Origin: Oscillospiraceae bacterium | GTDB taxonomy: Bacteria; Bacillota; Clostridia; Oscillospirales; CAG-272 | Reading direction: 5' to 3' | Assembly: GCA_015064395.1 (NCBI GenBank) | Contig: SVSH01000004.1 | Span: forward strand, 70,901-103,383 | DNA: 32,483 bases | Shown: one piece after another, positions 7,394 through 16,633 of the stretch | Numbering within the stretch: position 1 is the stretch's first letter | Layout of the letters: each line of letters begins with the position of its first letter | Notes under the pieces: generated by a model | What the model saw: the letters and a program-made list of their open reading frames with translations, nothing else | Told to the model about the DNA's origin: nothing | The model's database searches: none | Made by a program: the position numbers and the translations under genes

Positions 7394-10048
7394 TTATTTC
7401 ATTTTTTCGAGTGCCGTGATAACGCCGGCCAGGTTTTCGCGGTATTTTTCCAGCTTGACGCGCTCGGCTTCGACAACGGCGGCGGGGGCCTTGGCAACAA
7501 AGCCCTCATTGGAGAGTTTACCTGCAAGGCGTGCGATCTCGCCCTCCAGCTTTTTCTGCTCGGCGGACAGTCTGGCCTTTTCCTTTTCCAGGTCAATGAT
7601 GTCAGACAGCGGGAGCAGGATGGTGGCGGCGGAGGTGACGATCTGTACCGTTTCGTCCGCACTGAGGATTCCCTCAAAGCTGTCAGCCACCTCTACCTCG
7701 CTGGCAGATGCCAAGCGCTGGAAGAAGACGTAGCTGGTCTCGGGGAAGAATTCGGGGTGTGCCGTTGCGATATAGACCTTGGCACGGCGTGAGGGAACGA
7801 CGTTCATCTCGCTCCGACGGTTACGGATCGCGCGAATGGCGTCGATGATGACGTTCATGCGCTCGGTGTCCTCGGGGAACAGAAGAGCCTCGTCGTACGC
7901 AGGGTAACGGGCGATCATGATGCTTTCCTCGCACTCATCGTGCGGCAGGGATTGATAGATCTCCTCCGTGATGAAGGGCATGAAGGGGTGAAGCAGCTTG
8001 AGAATACCCGTCAGCACGTGGCAAATGACCTTTTGTGCGACGACGTTCGCTTCGCTTTCCTTATCGTTCAGTCTTGCCTTGGCAAGCTCGATATACCAGT
8101 CGCAGAAAACGTCCCAGGTAAAGTCGTACAGCGTGCTCAGCGCGACACCGATCTCAAAGCTCTCCAGCGAATCGTTGACGGCCTTGACGGTCTCGTTGTA
8201 ACGGGTGAGGATCCATTTGTCCTCGGTTGCCATATCCTCGATGGCAGGCAGCGTTGCATCGTCAATGGTCAGGTTCATGCGAACGAATCTCGATGCGTTC
8301 CACAGCTTGTTGGCGAAGTTGCGGGCAGCCTCGATCTTCTCATCCGAAAAACGCATATCGTTTCCGGGGCTGTTGCCGGTAGCCAGCGCAAAGCGGAGCG
8401 CGTCAGCACCGTACTTGGCGATGATCTCCAGGGGATCGATACCGTTGCCAAGCGACTTGGACATCTTGCGTCCCTGTGCGTCACGAACCAGGCCGTGAAT
8501 GAAGACGGTCGAGAAGGGCTTCTGTCCCATGTGCTCAAGGCCCGAGAAGATCATACGGGATACCCAGAAGGTGATGATATCGTAGCCCGTGACGAGAACG
8601 CTGGTGGGATAGTACTTGGCAAGATCCTCGGTCTGATCGGGCCAGCCCAACGTCGAGAAGGGCCAAAGCGCCGAGGAGAACCAGGTGTCCAGCACGTCTT
8701 CTTCCTGACGGACGGGCTTACCGCACTTGGGGCAGACGGTGATGTCCTCTTTGGAAACGGTCATCTCGCCGCAGTCGTCACAGTAGAAGGCGGGAATGCG
8801 GTGACCCCACCAAAGCTGACGGGAAATGCACCAGTCAAGGATGTTGTTCATCCAGTTAAAGTAGTTCTTTGAGAAGCGCTCGGGAATGAAGTTGATTGAG
8901 CCATCCTCTACTGCCTCGATGGCAGGAGCTGCCAGAGGCTTCATCTTGACGAACCACTGATCGCTCGTCATAGGCTCGACCGTCGTGCCACAGCGGTAGC
9001 AGGTGCCGACGTTGTGGTCATGAGGCTCGGCCTTGATCAAGTAACCGTCTGCCTCAAGATCCGCCACCAGTGCCTTGCGGCAGGCGTAGCGGTCCATGCC
9101 CTCGTATTTACCGGCGTAGGCGTTCATGGTCGCGTCGTCGTTCATGACCTTGATCTGCTCAAGGTTGTGTCTCTGACCGACGAGGAAGTCGTTGGGGTCG
9201 TGAGCGGGGGTGATCTTGACACAGCCCGTACCAAAGCCGATCTCGACGTAGTCATCGGCGATCACGGGGATCTCGCGGCCAACGGCAGGCAGGATCAGCG
9301 TCTTGCCGATCAGATGCTTCATATCCTCATCCTCGGGGTTGACGGCAACAGCGGTGTCACCAAACATGGTCTCGGGACGGGTGGTAGCAACGACAACGTA
9401 GCCGTCCTCACCCTTGATGGGATATTTGATGTGCCAGAAGTGACCGGGCTGATCCTTGTACTCAACCTCGGCGTCGGACAGGGCTGTCAGACAGTGGGGA
9501 CACCAGTTGATGATGCGGTGACCGCGGTAGATCAGACCCTTGTCGTACAGATTAACGAACACCTCGCGAACGGCTCTCGAGCAGCCCTCGTCCATGGTAA
9601 ATCTCTCGCGCGTCCAGTCGCAGGAGGCACCCAGCTTTTTGAGCTGACTGATGATTCTGTCACCGTATTTATTCTTCCAGTCCCAAACGCGCTCCAGGAA
9701 CTTCTCGCGACCGAGATCGTAGCGGGTCAGCCCTTCGTTGACGCGGAGCTGTTCCTCGACCTTGATCTGGGTTGCGATACCTGCGTGGTCGGTGCCGGGA
9801 ACCCACAGGGTGTTGTAGCCCTGCATTCTCTTGTGACGGACCAGAATGTCCTGCAGCGTCTCGTCAAGGGCGTGTCCCATGTGGAGCTGCCCCGTGACGT
9901 TGGGAGGGGGAATAACGACAGAGAAGTGCTCCGCCGTGGAGGCAGGATCGGGCGTAAAGTAACCCTTGTCGCACCAATTTTGATAGATGCGCTCCTCAAA
10001 ATCGGCGGGGTTGTAGGTTTTTGGCAGTTCATGATACGATTGTGCCAT
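7394..10048 (-). CDS. valS: Valyl-tRNA synthetase
   Basis: An 884-residue class Ia aminoacyl-tRNA synthetase that charges tRNA-Val. Seen: the HIGH-type motif HMGH at 56-59 in [16 protein letters not shown], an editing (CP1) domain in the region with [13 protein letters not shown], the zinc-type cysteine pairs CDDCGEM and CPKCGK, the catalytic-loop lysine motif KMSKS at 528-532, and a C-terminal coiled-coil arm ([22 protein letters not shown]), as normal for ValRS. Length is typical of Gram-positive ValRS. The ATG at 10048 follows GGAGGAC. It is controlled by the T-box leader immediately upstream. FolC, the usual downstream neighbour in Bacillota, is absent; a lipoprotein gene follows instead. 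Confidence 0.98.
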   Translation of the reverse strand: MAQSYHELPKTYNPADFEERIYQNWCDKGYFTPDPASTAEHFSVVIPPPNVTGQLHMGHALDETLQDILVRHKRMQGYNTLWVPGTDHAGIATQIKVEEQLRVNEGLTRYDLGREKFLERVWDWKNKYGDRIISQLKKLGASCDWTRERFTMDEGCSRAVREVFVNLYDKGLIYRGHRIINWCPHCLTALSDAEVEYKDQPGHFWHIKYPIKGEDGYVVVATTRPETMFGDTAVAVNPEDEDMKHLIGKTLILPAVGREIPVIADDYVEIGFGTGCVKITPAHDPNDFLVGQRHNLEQIKVMNDDATMNAYAGKYEGMDRYACRKALVADLEADGYLIKAEPHDHNVGTCYRCGTTVEPMTSDQWFVKMKPLAAPAIEAVEDGSINFIPERFSKNYFNWMNNILDWCISRQLWWGHRIPAFYCDDCGEMTVSKEDITVCPKCGKPVRQEEDVLDTWFSSALWPFSTLGWPDQTEDLAKYYPTSVLVTGYDIITFWVSRMIFSGLEHMGQKPFSTVFIHGLVRDAQGRKMSKSLGNGIDPLEIIAKYGADALRFALATGNSPGNDMRFSDEKIEAARNFANKLWNASRFVRMNLTIDDATLPAIEDMATEDKWILTRYNETVKAVNDSLESFEIGVALSTLYDFTWDVFCDWYIELAKARLNDKESEANVVAQKVICHVLTGILKLLHPFMPFITEEIYQSLPHDECEESIMIARYPAYDEALLFPEDTERMNVIIDAIRAIRNRRSEMNVVPSRRAKVYIATAHPEFFPETSYVFFQRLASASEVEVADSFEGILSADETVQIVTSAATILLPLSDIIDLEKEKARLSAEQKKLEGEIARLAGKLSNEGFVAKAPAAVVEAERVKLEKYRENLAGVITALEKMK

Positions 10049-10111
10049 AAGTTAGTCCTCCGTATACTCAATTTGCTGTGATAAATGAAATGTTGTCAAG
10101 GCCTGATGAAA

Positions 10112-10386
10112 AGAAAAAAGCCACCATCCCGAAAGATCAGGACGATGGACGCGGTACCACCTGATTTCGCGCACAAGGCGCGCACTCACAGAAATCCCAA
10201 AGGATTTCATACCCCCATAACGGTGGGCAACCGATCCGTACTACTACGCCGAGGCGGTTGGCGCGGACAGCTCCAAGGCGACCTTCAGAATGGCGCTTAC
10301 GCGGACTCACACCAACCGTCCGCTCTCTTTGCAAAGCTTACATCCTTACTCTTCCTCATCACAGCTTTTGGACAACATTTATATAC
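10112..10386 (-). ncRNA. T-box riboswitch leader of valS, Val specifier (GTC)
   Basis: On the minus strand, Stem I contains an AGTA element and a specifier-loop sequence CTGAAGGTCGCC, in which GTC encodes valine and is followed by G as expected. The T-box sequence AGGTGGTACCGC is at 10162-10151. The terminator hairpin (about 10148-10120) is followed by a run of six T. Low charging of tRNA-Val should switch this leader to antitermination and raise valS expression. Confidence 0.93.
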
Positions 10387-10392
10387 ACTCTT

Positions 10393-10421
10393 ATTATAGA
10401 CGGAAAATGGAATATTGTCAA
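10393..10421 (-). promoter_or_regulatory. Promoter of the valS leader
   Basis: TTGACA at 10421-10416, 17-bp spacer, TATAAT at 10398-10393: a perfect sigma-A consensus. Confidence 0.92.
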
Positions 10422-10460
10422 GTGTTTTAAGAAAATATTTGACCAAAGCGAGGGAAAGGG

Positions 10461-10490
10461 TTTACAAAAGGGGAACAAGTGTGGTATAAT
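10461..10490 (+). promoter_or_regulatory. Promoter of the Nudix/metallopeptidase/aminopeptidase run
   Basis: TTTACA at 10461-10466, 18-bp spacer, TATAAT at 10485-10490. It is divergent from the valS promoter. Confidence 0.8.
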
Positions 10491-10518
10491 ATCCTAAATT
10501 CTGTTCGGGGAGGCATGT

Positions 10519-10971
10519 ATGCGCGCACCGTTTCAAATTTTAGCTCTGCCGTACAAAATAGTTGACGGCACACCGCATTATTGTGTGCTTCATCGTGCCG
10601 ACCACGACCAATGGCAATTTGTTTCGGGTGGCGGTGAGGACGCGGAAACACCGCTCGATGCTGCTAAGCGAGAAATCTTCGAGGAGATCGGCATTCGCAC
10701 AGAGCAACTATTTGCGCTCAAAAACACAGCCTTTGTCCCGAATATTTGCCTTGCCAAGGCTCACCGAAAGTACTGGGACAAGGATGCGTATATCATCCCT
10801 GAATATTCGTTTGCCTTTGAGTGCCCGGCCGAAATCACGCTCTCACACGAGCATAGCGACTATGCCTGGATGACGTATGAGCAAGCACGCGACGTGCTTC
10901 ATTGGGATTCCAATAAAACCGCGGTGTATGAGTTGGATTGCCGATTGCGCGACGTAGATGCACGGGAGTGA
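10519..10971 (+). CDS. Nudix hydrolase
   Basis: A 150-residue Nudix protein that should hydrolyse a nucleoside-diphosphate-linked substrate with a divalent metal. The Nudix box is complete: G-x5-E-x7-REUxEExGU, read as GGGEDAE, TPLDAAK, REIFEEIGI (about residues 37-59). The overall layout (short N-terminal strand ILALPYKI, box, then YWDKDAYIIPEYSFAFEC and a C-terminal HSDYAWMTYEQA helix) resembles the dATP/dihydroneopterin triphosphate pyrophosphatase (NudB-like) subgroup, but specificity cannot be fixed. Start ATG at 10519 follows GGGGAGG. Its stop is 2 bp before the next gene's start, so they are one transcription unit. Confidence 0.9.
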   Translation: MRAPFQILALPYKIVDGTPHYCVLHRADHDQWQFVSGGGEDAETPLDAAKREIFEEIGIRTEQLFALKNTAFVPNICLAKAHRKYWDKDAYIIPEYSFAFECPAEITLSHEHSDYAWMTYEQARDVLHWDSNKTAVYELDCRLRDVDARE

Positions 10972-10973
10972 CA

Positions 10974-11591
10974 ATGAATCAACCAGTAAAACAAAAATAC
11001 TTCCGATACGGCGGCGCCCTCTATCCGTACGAGCTTCATATCGGCGGCGTCAAGCGGCTGAATTTGCGCATTCGCTCTGATGGAAGTATTCGCCTGTCCG
11101 TGCCGCGCGCGACATCACAACGGCAGATCGACGCTTTCCTTGTGCGCTGTGGCGACAAAATCGCAGACGCTGTAGCGAGAATACAGGCAAACAAATCTGC
11201 CCCAAAGCCGGAACTGCCTGCCGCCGAGCAAAGAGCCAAGAAAGAACAGTTGCTTGCGATCATTCAGGCTTGCCACAGAAACGTGATCCTGCCGCGCTTT
11301 GCCGCACTCAACTTGCCCATGACAGAAGAGCAGCGACAGTTTATTACATCTCCCACCGCCATCCGCATTCATCCCATGAAAAGCCGCTGGGGGAGCTGTA
11401 ATGTCAAAAAGGGAACACTCAACTTCAATTTGTACCTGATCGACCAACTACCCGAGTGCATTGAATACGTCGTGATGCACGAGTTTGCCCATTTTGTCCA
11501 GCCCGACCATTCGCCCGCCTACCACGCATTAATGACAGCGCTGATGCCCGATTGGAAAGGGCGCAAAGCTAAATTGAATGCTAAAAATTGA
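10974..11591 (+). CDS. YgjP/DUF45-type zinc metallopeptidase
   Basis: A 205-residue protein of the YgjP-like (M48-related, DUF45) family. Seen: the MKSRWGSC motif at 135-142 and the zinc site HEFAH at 169-173, with a third ligand candidate in PDHS (H179). The N-terminal half (RLNLRIRSDGSIRLSVP) matches the family's beta-sheet domain. It is a soluble, probably cytoplasmic protein with no signal peptide. The start ATG at 10974 is chosen over an in-frame ATG-less extension because it follows GGGAG and sits 2 bp after the Nudix stop. The physiological substrate is unknown; relatives occur beside restriction systems and also alone. Confidence 0.88.
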   Translation: MNQPVKQKYFRYGGALYPYELHIGGVKRLNLRIRSDGSIRLSVPRATSQRQIDAFLVRCGDKIADAVARIQANKSAPKPELPAAEQRAKKEQLLAIIQACHRNVILPRFAALNLPMTEEQRQFITSPTAIRIHPMKSRWGSCNVKKGTLNFNLYLIDQLPECIEYVVMHEFAHFVQPDHSPAYHALMTALMPDWKGRKAKLNAKN

Positions 11592-11634
11592 ACTATCATT
11601 TCCACGGAAATCAAAGGGAAAGGAAACCATACAC

Positions 11635-12981
11635 ATGAATATGAACATCGACACCAAGACTGCCGCGCAGGAGCTGTTTGATTTTATCAAATCTTGCCCG
11701 ACGGCCTATCAGACCACCGCGACGCTTGCATCCATTCTTGCCGAGAACGGATTTATAGGCCTGGAAGAGGGACAGGCTTGGAACCTTGTCGCAGGCGGCA
11801 AATATTTTGTCACCCGTAACCAGTCCTCACTGATCGCCTTTGTCATACCCGGCGATCTTGCTAAGACCACGGGCTATCAAATCATCGCCACACATGGAGA
11901 CTCGCCTTCGTTCAAGCTCAAGGCAGAGTTTGAACAATCGACGGCCAAGTGCGCCAAATGGAACGTCGAGCGCTATGGCGGCATGATCTGCTCCTCTTGG
12001 ATGGATCGTCCTCTGTCTGTTGCTGGACGCGCGGTTGTTGCCGATGAGACGGGCATTTGCTCTCGCCTTGTCCACCTGGACCGCGACATCGCCCTGATCC
12101 CCAACGTGGCCATCCATATGGACCGCACCGTTAATGAGGGCAAGAAATACAATGCGCAGGTAGATATGCTCCCGCTCGTCGGAACCGCTGACGAGCAGAC
12201 ACACCTGCTTGACCTGGTTGCCGCGCAGCTTGACTGCGATCAGGAGGCAATTATTGGCCACGACCTGTTCCTGTACGTTCGCGACGAGGGCCGCCTGTGG
12301 GGGCTGCAGGACGAGTTTATTTCTGCCCCTCGACTGGACGATCTGATGTGCACCTTTGGCGCTCTCAAGGGCTTCCTTGGCGGCGCACATGATACGGTTG
12401 TGCCTGTCCTGGCTGTGTTTGATAATGAGGAGATCGGCAGCAGCTCGCGTCAGGGCGCGGCGTCCTCGCTCCTGGGCGACATTCTTTCCCGTGTGGATGA
12501 GGCCATCGCAGTGACGGATGCCGATACGCAAGGTCTGTACCGTCGGTTTGCCAATAGCTGCATTCTGTCGGCCGATAACGCACACGCACAGCATCCCAAC
12601 CATCCCGAATATGCCGATGCACAAAACGCGCCCCACATGAACGAGGGCATTGTCGTCAAGCATCAGTCCGAGCAGCGCTACGCCACCGATGCCATCAGCG
12701 GCGCCATTTTCGGTAGCATCTGCAAGCGCGCCGGTGTCCCCACACAGACCTATCTCAACCGTTCCGATATTCGCGGCGGCTCAACGCTTGGCAACATTGT
12801 CGTGTCCCAAATTCCCATGCTGACGTTGGATATTGGCTTGGCGCAGCTTGCTATGCACTCCGCTTATGAGACGGCAGGCGCGCAGGACGTCGTGCATATG
12901 ATCCACGCGTCAACCGCATTTTATCACACCTCCGTTCGTGCCCGCGAGAATGTAGGGTACGAGCTGGATATGATGCTTTAA
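11635..12981 (+). CDS. M18-family aminopeptidase
   Basis: A 448-residue M18 metallo-aminopeptidase (aspartyl-aminopeptidase/ApeA group) that removes N-terminal residues from peptides in the cytoplasm. Dinuclear metal-site motifs are in place: THGDSPSFKLK (H87, D89), RLDD (D235), DNEEIGSSSRQGA (E265/E266), SADNAHAQHPNH (D314) and AMHS (H408). SDIRGGSTLG at 377-386 is another family block. Length is normal for bacterial M18. The start ATG at 11635 follows AAAGGAAAC; an upstream in-frame ATG at 11578 would overlap the metallopeptidase gene and lacks a good ribosome site. It lies 43 bp after the previous stop and is probably in the same operon. Confidence 0.95.
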   Translation: MNMNIDTKTAAQELFDFIKSCPTAYQTTATLASILAENGFIGLEEGQAWNLVAGGKYFVTRNQSSLIAFVIPGDLAKTTGYQIIATHGDSPSFKLKAEFEQSTAKCAKWNVERYGGMICSSWMDRPLSVAGRAVVADETGICSRLVHLDRDIALIPNVAIHMDRTVNEGKKYNAQVDMLPLVGTADEQTHLLDLVAAQLDCDQEAIIGHDLFLYVRDEGRLWGLQDEFISAPRLDDLMCTFGALKGFLGGAHDTVVPVLAVFDNEEIGSSSRQGAASSLLGDILSRVDEAIAVTDADTQGLYRRFANSCILSADNAHAQHPNHPEYADAQNAPHMNEGIVVKHQSEQRYATDAISGAIFGSICKRAGVPTQTYLNRSDIRGGSTLGNIVVSQIPMLTLDIGLAQLAMHSAYETAGAQDVVHMIHASTAFYHTSVRARENVGYELDMML

Positions 12982-12998
12982 TTTTCTGAATGTAAAAG

Positions 12999-13046
12999 AA
13001 TCCCCCAAGCCAGGGCCGAAGCCCTGGCTTGGGGGGATTTCTATTT
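12999..13046. terminator. Strong bidirectional terminator
   Basis: An 18-bp perfect stem (12999-13016 with 13021-13038) closed by the tetraloop CGAA, flanked by A-rich and T-rich sequence. It ends the plus-strand aminopeptidase operon and the convergent 456-aa gene. Confidence 0.92.
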
Positions 13047-13064
13047 CCGAAAAAGGAAAGACAA

Positions 13065-14435
13065 TTACTTGCCGAATGCCTGAGCGATCAGCTGATTGAT
13101 GTACTCGGCAATAGCCTGAGAGCCACCCAGCTGGATGGGATAATCCAGGAAGTTTTCATTGCCTTCGCAGAAGGACCAGTAATTCAGGTAGGCATCGGGG
13201 CGATACATAAAGGAGTCGCCGTTCTTTTCTGTGATCAGTCCGGGAATTCCCGTCATGTATACGGCCACGCGGTACTTGGTTTGAATCATATATGTGTCGG
13301 TGGGGATGGAGGTGATGTTGTTGATGACGTCCTGCCACAGCTGCGTGATCTTGACGATCTCCTCGGGATTGTTGGTGGAATCGAAGCGAAGTCTTGCCTT
13401 AAGTTCACCCGTTTCCTGATCCCAAAGCTCGACTACAACGACGGCATCGGCGTTGGAATCGTACTTGGTCTCGCCGCGAACGTCAGCGAAGATATCGTTG
13501 GAGTACAACTTGACTACACCACACTCGTCAAAACTGCTCATATCACTGATATATTCTACACGCTCATCGGCGAAAATAAAAGCGCCGCCGGGCAACTTGG
13601 CCAACTGCCCCAATGTTTGCTCGCCCTTTTGCTCGGCGTACAATTCGTCATGCAGGGAATAATACAGACTCCAAGCCCAGGAGTGGTAGGTCCATTCATT
13701 GTGAGCCACATCAACGTCGGTAAACAGAACCATGCCAATGTACTTATTGTTGGGCGCATAACGGCTCAGCGAGGTGCACAAGGCCTCGATGCGATAGATC
13801 ATTGCCTTGTAGACGTCACCCTCCAGGTCATAGGAGTCGTTGATCTGCTCGCCGACAATACCGAAAGAATTGTAGTATTCCTCCGAGGAATAGAACGAAA
13901 TGCCGCGATAGGTGTGCACGGTGCCGTTGATGTCAACGACGCGGACGATGTCGTAGCCTTCAAACAGCTTGACGGTATCATTGATCAGATACAGCACCTC
14001 GTCATTGCTCATGGGCATCTGCTCACCCGAAGCACGTCTTGCGTTGATCGCGGCGATCTGTTCTGCCGAGTAGAGAGTGACAACCTTCTTGCCATTTTCC
14101 TCACTTGCGTGGGTATACTCGGCAAACTTGGCTGCGAGCTGTTCCTGCGATACCGGCTTGCTCGGATCGGTTACGGTCACGTCACCGGGCGCTTCGGGTT
14201 CGACCGGCAAAGAGGGCGTGGTCTCGCCTTCATCCGGGGCTTCTGCCGGGGGTGTGGGAGCTTCTGCCCCATTGTCGAGCTCAAAGGCAGGGACGTCCGG
14301 TGTCAGAGCATCGTCGCCAACGGTGCGCGGCGTTAAGTCGCTGGCGAAAATGTACACCATACTGCCCGAGAGAACGCACAGGGACAGCACCAAAGCCAGC
14401 GCGGCTTTGATGATCAGGGAATTTCTCTTTTTCAT
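13065..14435 (-). CDS. Extracytoplasmic protein of unknown function, downstream of a two-component system
   Basis: A 456-residue protein I do not recognise. Residues 8-30 form a signal sequence or membrane anchor (LIIKAALALVLSLCVLSGSM). Residues about 40-100 are Pro/Glu/Ala/Thr-rich and look like a wall-spanning linker (EAPTPPAEAPDEGETTPSLP). The rest (about 105-456) is a folded domain rich in Tyr, Asp and Ser, with KVVTLYSAEQIAAINARR, TYRGISFYSSEEYYNSFG, YHSWAWSLYYSLHDELYAEQ and a C-terminal helix IAEYINQLIAQAFGK. There is no sortase or lipobox motif. The start ATG at 14435 follows AAAGGAG. It lies 82 bp after the histidine kinase. Its promoter region carries three 11-bp direct repeats that also occur upstream of the response-regulator gene, so it is a likely target of that system. 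Confidence 0.85.
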   Translation of the reverse strand: MKKRNSLIIKAALALVLSLCVLSGSMVYIFASDLTPRTVGDDALTPDVPAFELDNGAEAPTPPAEAPDEGETTPSLPVEPEAPGDVTVTDPSKPVSQEQLAAKFAEYTHASEENGKKVVTLYSAEQIAAINARRASGEQMPMSNDEVLYLINDTVKLFEGYDIVRVVDINGTVHTYRGISFYSSEEYYNSFGIVGEQINDSYDLEGDVYKAMIYRIEALCTSLSRYAPNNKYIGMVLFTDVDVAHNEWTYHSWAWSLYYSLHDELYAEQKGEQTLGQLAKLPGGAFIFADERVEYISDMSSFDECGVVKLYSNDIFADVRGETKYDSNADAVVVVELWDQETGELKARLRFDSTNNPEEIVKITQLWQDVINNITSIPTDTYMIQTKYRVAVYMTGIPGLITEKNGDSFMYRPDAYLNYWSFCEGNENFLDYPIQLGGSQAIAEYINQLIAQAFGK

Positions 14436-14478
14436 GGTATTTCTCCTTTCTGCTAACACATTCTTTGTGTTGCATCTT

Positions 14479-14530
14479 ATGATACCACCCAGATATCATG
14501 GAGTTGTCATAGAGTTGTTATGGAGTTGTA
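14479..14530 (-). promoter_or_regulatory. Putative response-regulator-controlled promoter with three 11-bp direct repeats
   Basis: On the minus strand three tandem 11-mers, ACAACTCCATA, ACAACTCTATG and ACAACTCCATG, occupy 14530-14498. The last repeat supplies ACAACT exactly where a -35 box should be (14507-14502), followed by a 17-bp spacer and TATCAT (14484-14479). The first repeat overlaps the last codons of the kinase gene. Tandem repeats with 11-bp period upstream of a poor -35 are the usual target layout for OmpR/PhoB-family activators. Confidence 0.78.
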
Positions 14531-15900
14531 AAAGTTACAAAAACCGTCGTTCCTTTTTCGGGAACGGACTGAAATTTCAGTGTGGCGCGGTGTGCCTCGG
14601 CAATGCGGGCGCAAAGGGAAAGCCCCAGCCCCGTTCCGCCTTCACCGCGCGAGCGGGAGCGGTCGGTGCGGTAAAACGGCTCGGTAATGTGTGCCAACTG
14701 ATCCTCCGTCATACCAATGCCGCTGTCGCGGACGAACAAAACACGATCCTCACCGTGAATGACAGCGCCCAGCTCAACCGTGCGCGGTCGATCAAGCACC
14801 TTGCGGCAGGCCTTCAGAGCGTTTTCGGTGAGATTGGAGAGAAGAAGCTCAACGAGCACCTCGTCGCCAAGGATATCAAAATCTTGATCCGTGCACACCT
14901 TAAGCTCGATCGAGCTTGCCGCGGCTCTCTCGCTGAAATGCTCCTTAGTGCGCAGGATCATTTCCCGCGCCGAAAGGGTTACGGGCATGATTTTATTTTC
15001 CCGAACGAAGGCGGTATCCAACAGCGTTTCGCTGATGCTTTTGAGGCGCATGGACTCGCTCATGATATACTGCGCCGCGTCGATCTTCTCTTCCTCCGAA
15101 ATATTCGCACCGCCGATGTATTCGGCATAACCGTGAATGCTGGTCAGAGGGGTGCGCATCTCGTGGGCCAAATCGTCCAGCATGCGCTGCTTTTCATTGG
15201 CTGTTCGCTGAAGCTCCTGCATATGCACGTCCAGCTGGTCTGCCATGTGGTTAAAATCCTTGGCAAGAGCGGAAAACTCGTCGTCTCCCGACTCATCCGC
15301 CCGAGCGGTGAAATCGCCATTGGCCAGGCTTTCCGTTGCCGTTCGTAATTTTTCCAGTGGCGTGTTCAAGCGGCGGAGCAGGAAATATAGGACAACGGCG
15401 AGAAGAGTGGATGCCGCCACGGAAACACCGAGGAACAGTACAAACAAGCTCCTGAATTCATCGTCCAGATCACTAATGTCCTTGGCGTAGGTTAACACGT
15501 ATTTACCGTCGCATACGCTCTCGCTGATCAGAAGGTAGCGCACGCCTGCCTCACTCTTGCCCTCCTGCATACTGCCGACGCCTGGGAACGTGAGCCCCGC
15601 TTCCAATGAAGAATATACGACCTTGCCGTTGGCATCGGTAAAACAGAGACCAATTCCTTTTTCTCGGTAAAAGTCTCCGTATGCGACCTGCAAAATGTAG
15701 TCGCTACCGCCTCCGCGTCCATCGTAGTCCGTCTCAAATGCCTGACAGATGGCATATTGCTCGGTCAGACAGATCTGCTCGGTTGCATCCATCCTTCGCC
15801 CGTGGCTGTATAGCGTTAGTGTCAGGACCGCTCCGTTGAGAAAGACGAGAAACAAAATCAGCGTGGTCAGATAGGTTCTTTCAAAAAATTTTTTCCTCAT
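14518..15900 (-). CDS. Sensor histidine kinase (HAMP, HisKA, HATPase)
   Basis: A 460-residue membrane sensor kinase. One helix at about 10-30, an extracellular sensor of about 120 residues (31-150, with IGLCFTDANGKVVYSS, a PAS/Cache-like beta pattern), a second helix at about 151-175, a HAMP linker (176-228), then the dimerisation/phosphoacceptor segment LAHEMRTPLTSIHGYAEY with His246. The ATPase domain has the N box NLTENALKA (356-364), G1 DSGIGM (392-397), F box EPFYR (407-411) and G2 GGTGLGLS (421-428). It starts 23 bp after the response regulator stop and forms a pair with it. The signal is unknown; the extracellular domain suggests a cell-envelope or external ligand. Confidence 0.95.
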   Translation of the reverse strand: MRKKFFERTYLTTLILFLVFLNGAVLTLTLYSHGRRMDATEQICLTEQYAICQAFETDYDGRGGGSDYILQVAYGDFYREKGIGLCFTDANGKVVYSSLEAGLTFPGVGSMQEGKSEAGVRYLLISESVCDGKYVLTYAKDISDLDDEFRSLFVLFLGVSVAASTLLAVVLYFLLRRLNTPLEKLRTATESLANGDFTARADESGDDEFSALAKDFNHMADQLDVHMQELQRTANEKQRMLDDLAHEMRTPLTSIHGYAEYIGGANISEEEKIDAAQYIMSESMRLKSISETLLDTAFVRENKIMPVTLSAREMILRTKEHFSERAAASSIELKVCTDQDFDILGDEVLVELLLSNLTENALKACRKVLDRPRTVELGAVIHGEDRVLFVRDSGIGMTEDQLAHITEPFYRTDRSRSRGEGGTGLGLSLCARIAEAHRATLKFQSVPEKGTTVFVTFTTP

Positions 15901-15923
15901 AATCGTATGTAGTCAAAGCCTCG

Positions 15924-16571
15924 TTACAATTCCAGTCGATAACCGACCTTGTAGATGGTCTTGATGCGATCCTTCAGTCCCAGCTTTTGTCGGAGCTGCT
16001 GAATATGCACGTCAACCGTGCGGGTATCGCCCTCGTAGTCGTACGTCCACACCATGCTGATTAGCTTTTCTCTTGACAGCGCCAGATTGCGATGCGTGAT
16101 CAGTACCTCCAGCAGGGCGTATTCCTTGGGGGTAAGATTGATCTTTTCGTCGCCGCGGTACACCTTGCGGCTTCCCATATCCACGGTCAGCCCGTCAAAG
16201 GAAATGGTATTATCGTCGCGCTTGGTGCGGCGCAAAACGATGCTCACGCGAGCCAGCAGCTCTTGCATGGCAAAGGGCTTGACGATGTAATCGTCTGCCC
16301 CCAAAGAAAGCCCCTTGAGTCGGTCCTCAAGCCCACTTTTGGCGGTGACGAAAATAACCGGGATATCGCCGATGAGCTTGATGAGATCAAAGCCCGAGAG
16401 CCCCGGAAGCATGACGTCCAGGATGATCAGATCAAGCTTTGCGCTTTGTATCAGCTCAATGGCGTTCAGCCCATCATACGCGGACATACATTCATGCCCC
16501 GTAAGCGTTAGATTTTTTGATATGAGATTGTTGATCGGGTATTCATCCTCAACAATGAGAATTCTGGCCAA
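15924..16571 (-). CDS. OmpR/PhoB-family response regulator
   Basis: A 215-residue response regulator, partner of the adjacent kinase. The receiver domain has the acidic pair in ILIVEDE, phosphoacceptor aspartate in LIILDVMLPG (D52), TAKS switch threonine and KPF lysine. The C-terminal winged helix of OmpR type includes LTPKEYALLEVL, REKLISMVW and RTVDVHIQQLRQKLG, ending YKVGYRLEL. I chose the TTG at 16571 because AAGGAG is about 10 nt before it and the protein then starts with the usual MARILIVEDE. A GTG at 16580 is in frame but only one base from AAGGAG. The promoter carries a copy of the repeat found upstream of the 456-aa gene, suggesting autoregulation. Confidence 0.93.
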   Translation of the reverse strand: MARILIVEDEYPINNLISKNLTLTGHECMSAYDGLNAIELIQSAKLDLIILDVMLPGLSGFDLIKLIGDIPVIFVTAKSGLEDRLKGLSLGADDYIVKPFAMQELLARVSIVLRRTKRDDNTISFDGLTVDMGSRKVYRGDEKINLTPKEYALLEVLITHRNLALSREKLISMVWTYDYEGDTRTVDVHIQQLRQKLGLKDRIKTIYKVGYRLEL

Positions 16572-16603
16572 TGTACTCACGCTCCTTGCAGTTTGATGCG
16601 TCT

Positions 16604-16633
16604 ATTATAAAACATAAATGTTATGGAGTTGTA
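16604..16633 (-). promoter_or_regulatory. Putatively autoregulated promoter of the response regulator
   Basis: On the minus strand ACAACTCCATA at 16632-16622 supplies ACAACT at the -35 position (16632-16627), then a 17-bp spacer and TATAAT at 16609-16604. The ACAACT-17-TATNAT layout is the same as at 14479-14530. Only one clear repeat is visible here; the neighbouring 11-mer (ACATTTATGTT) is a weak match. Confidence 0.75.

Noticed and set aside
9014-10081. A 355-codon plus-strand frame opposite valS
   Set aside because: It is the antisense shadow of a well-supported synthetase gene, with no promoter or ribosome site.
13029-14336. A 435-codon plus-strand reading frame opposite the 456-aa gene
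   Set aside because: It starts inside the terminator hairpin and has no ribosome site or domain. The minus-strand gene has a signal sequence, ribosome site and promoter.
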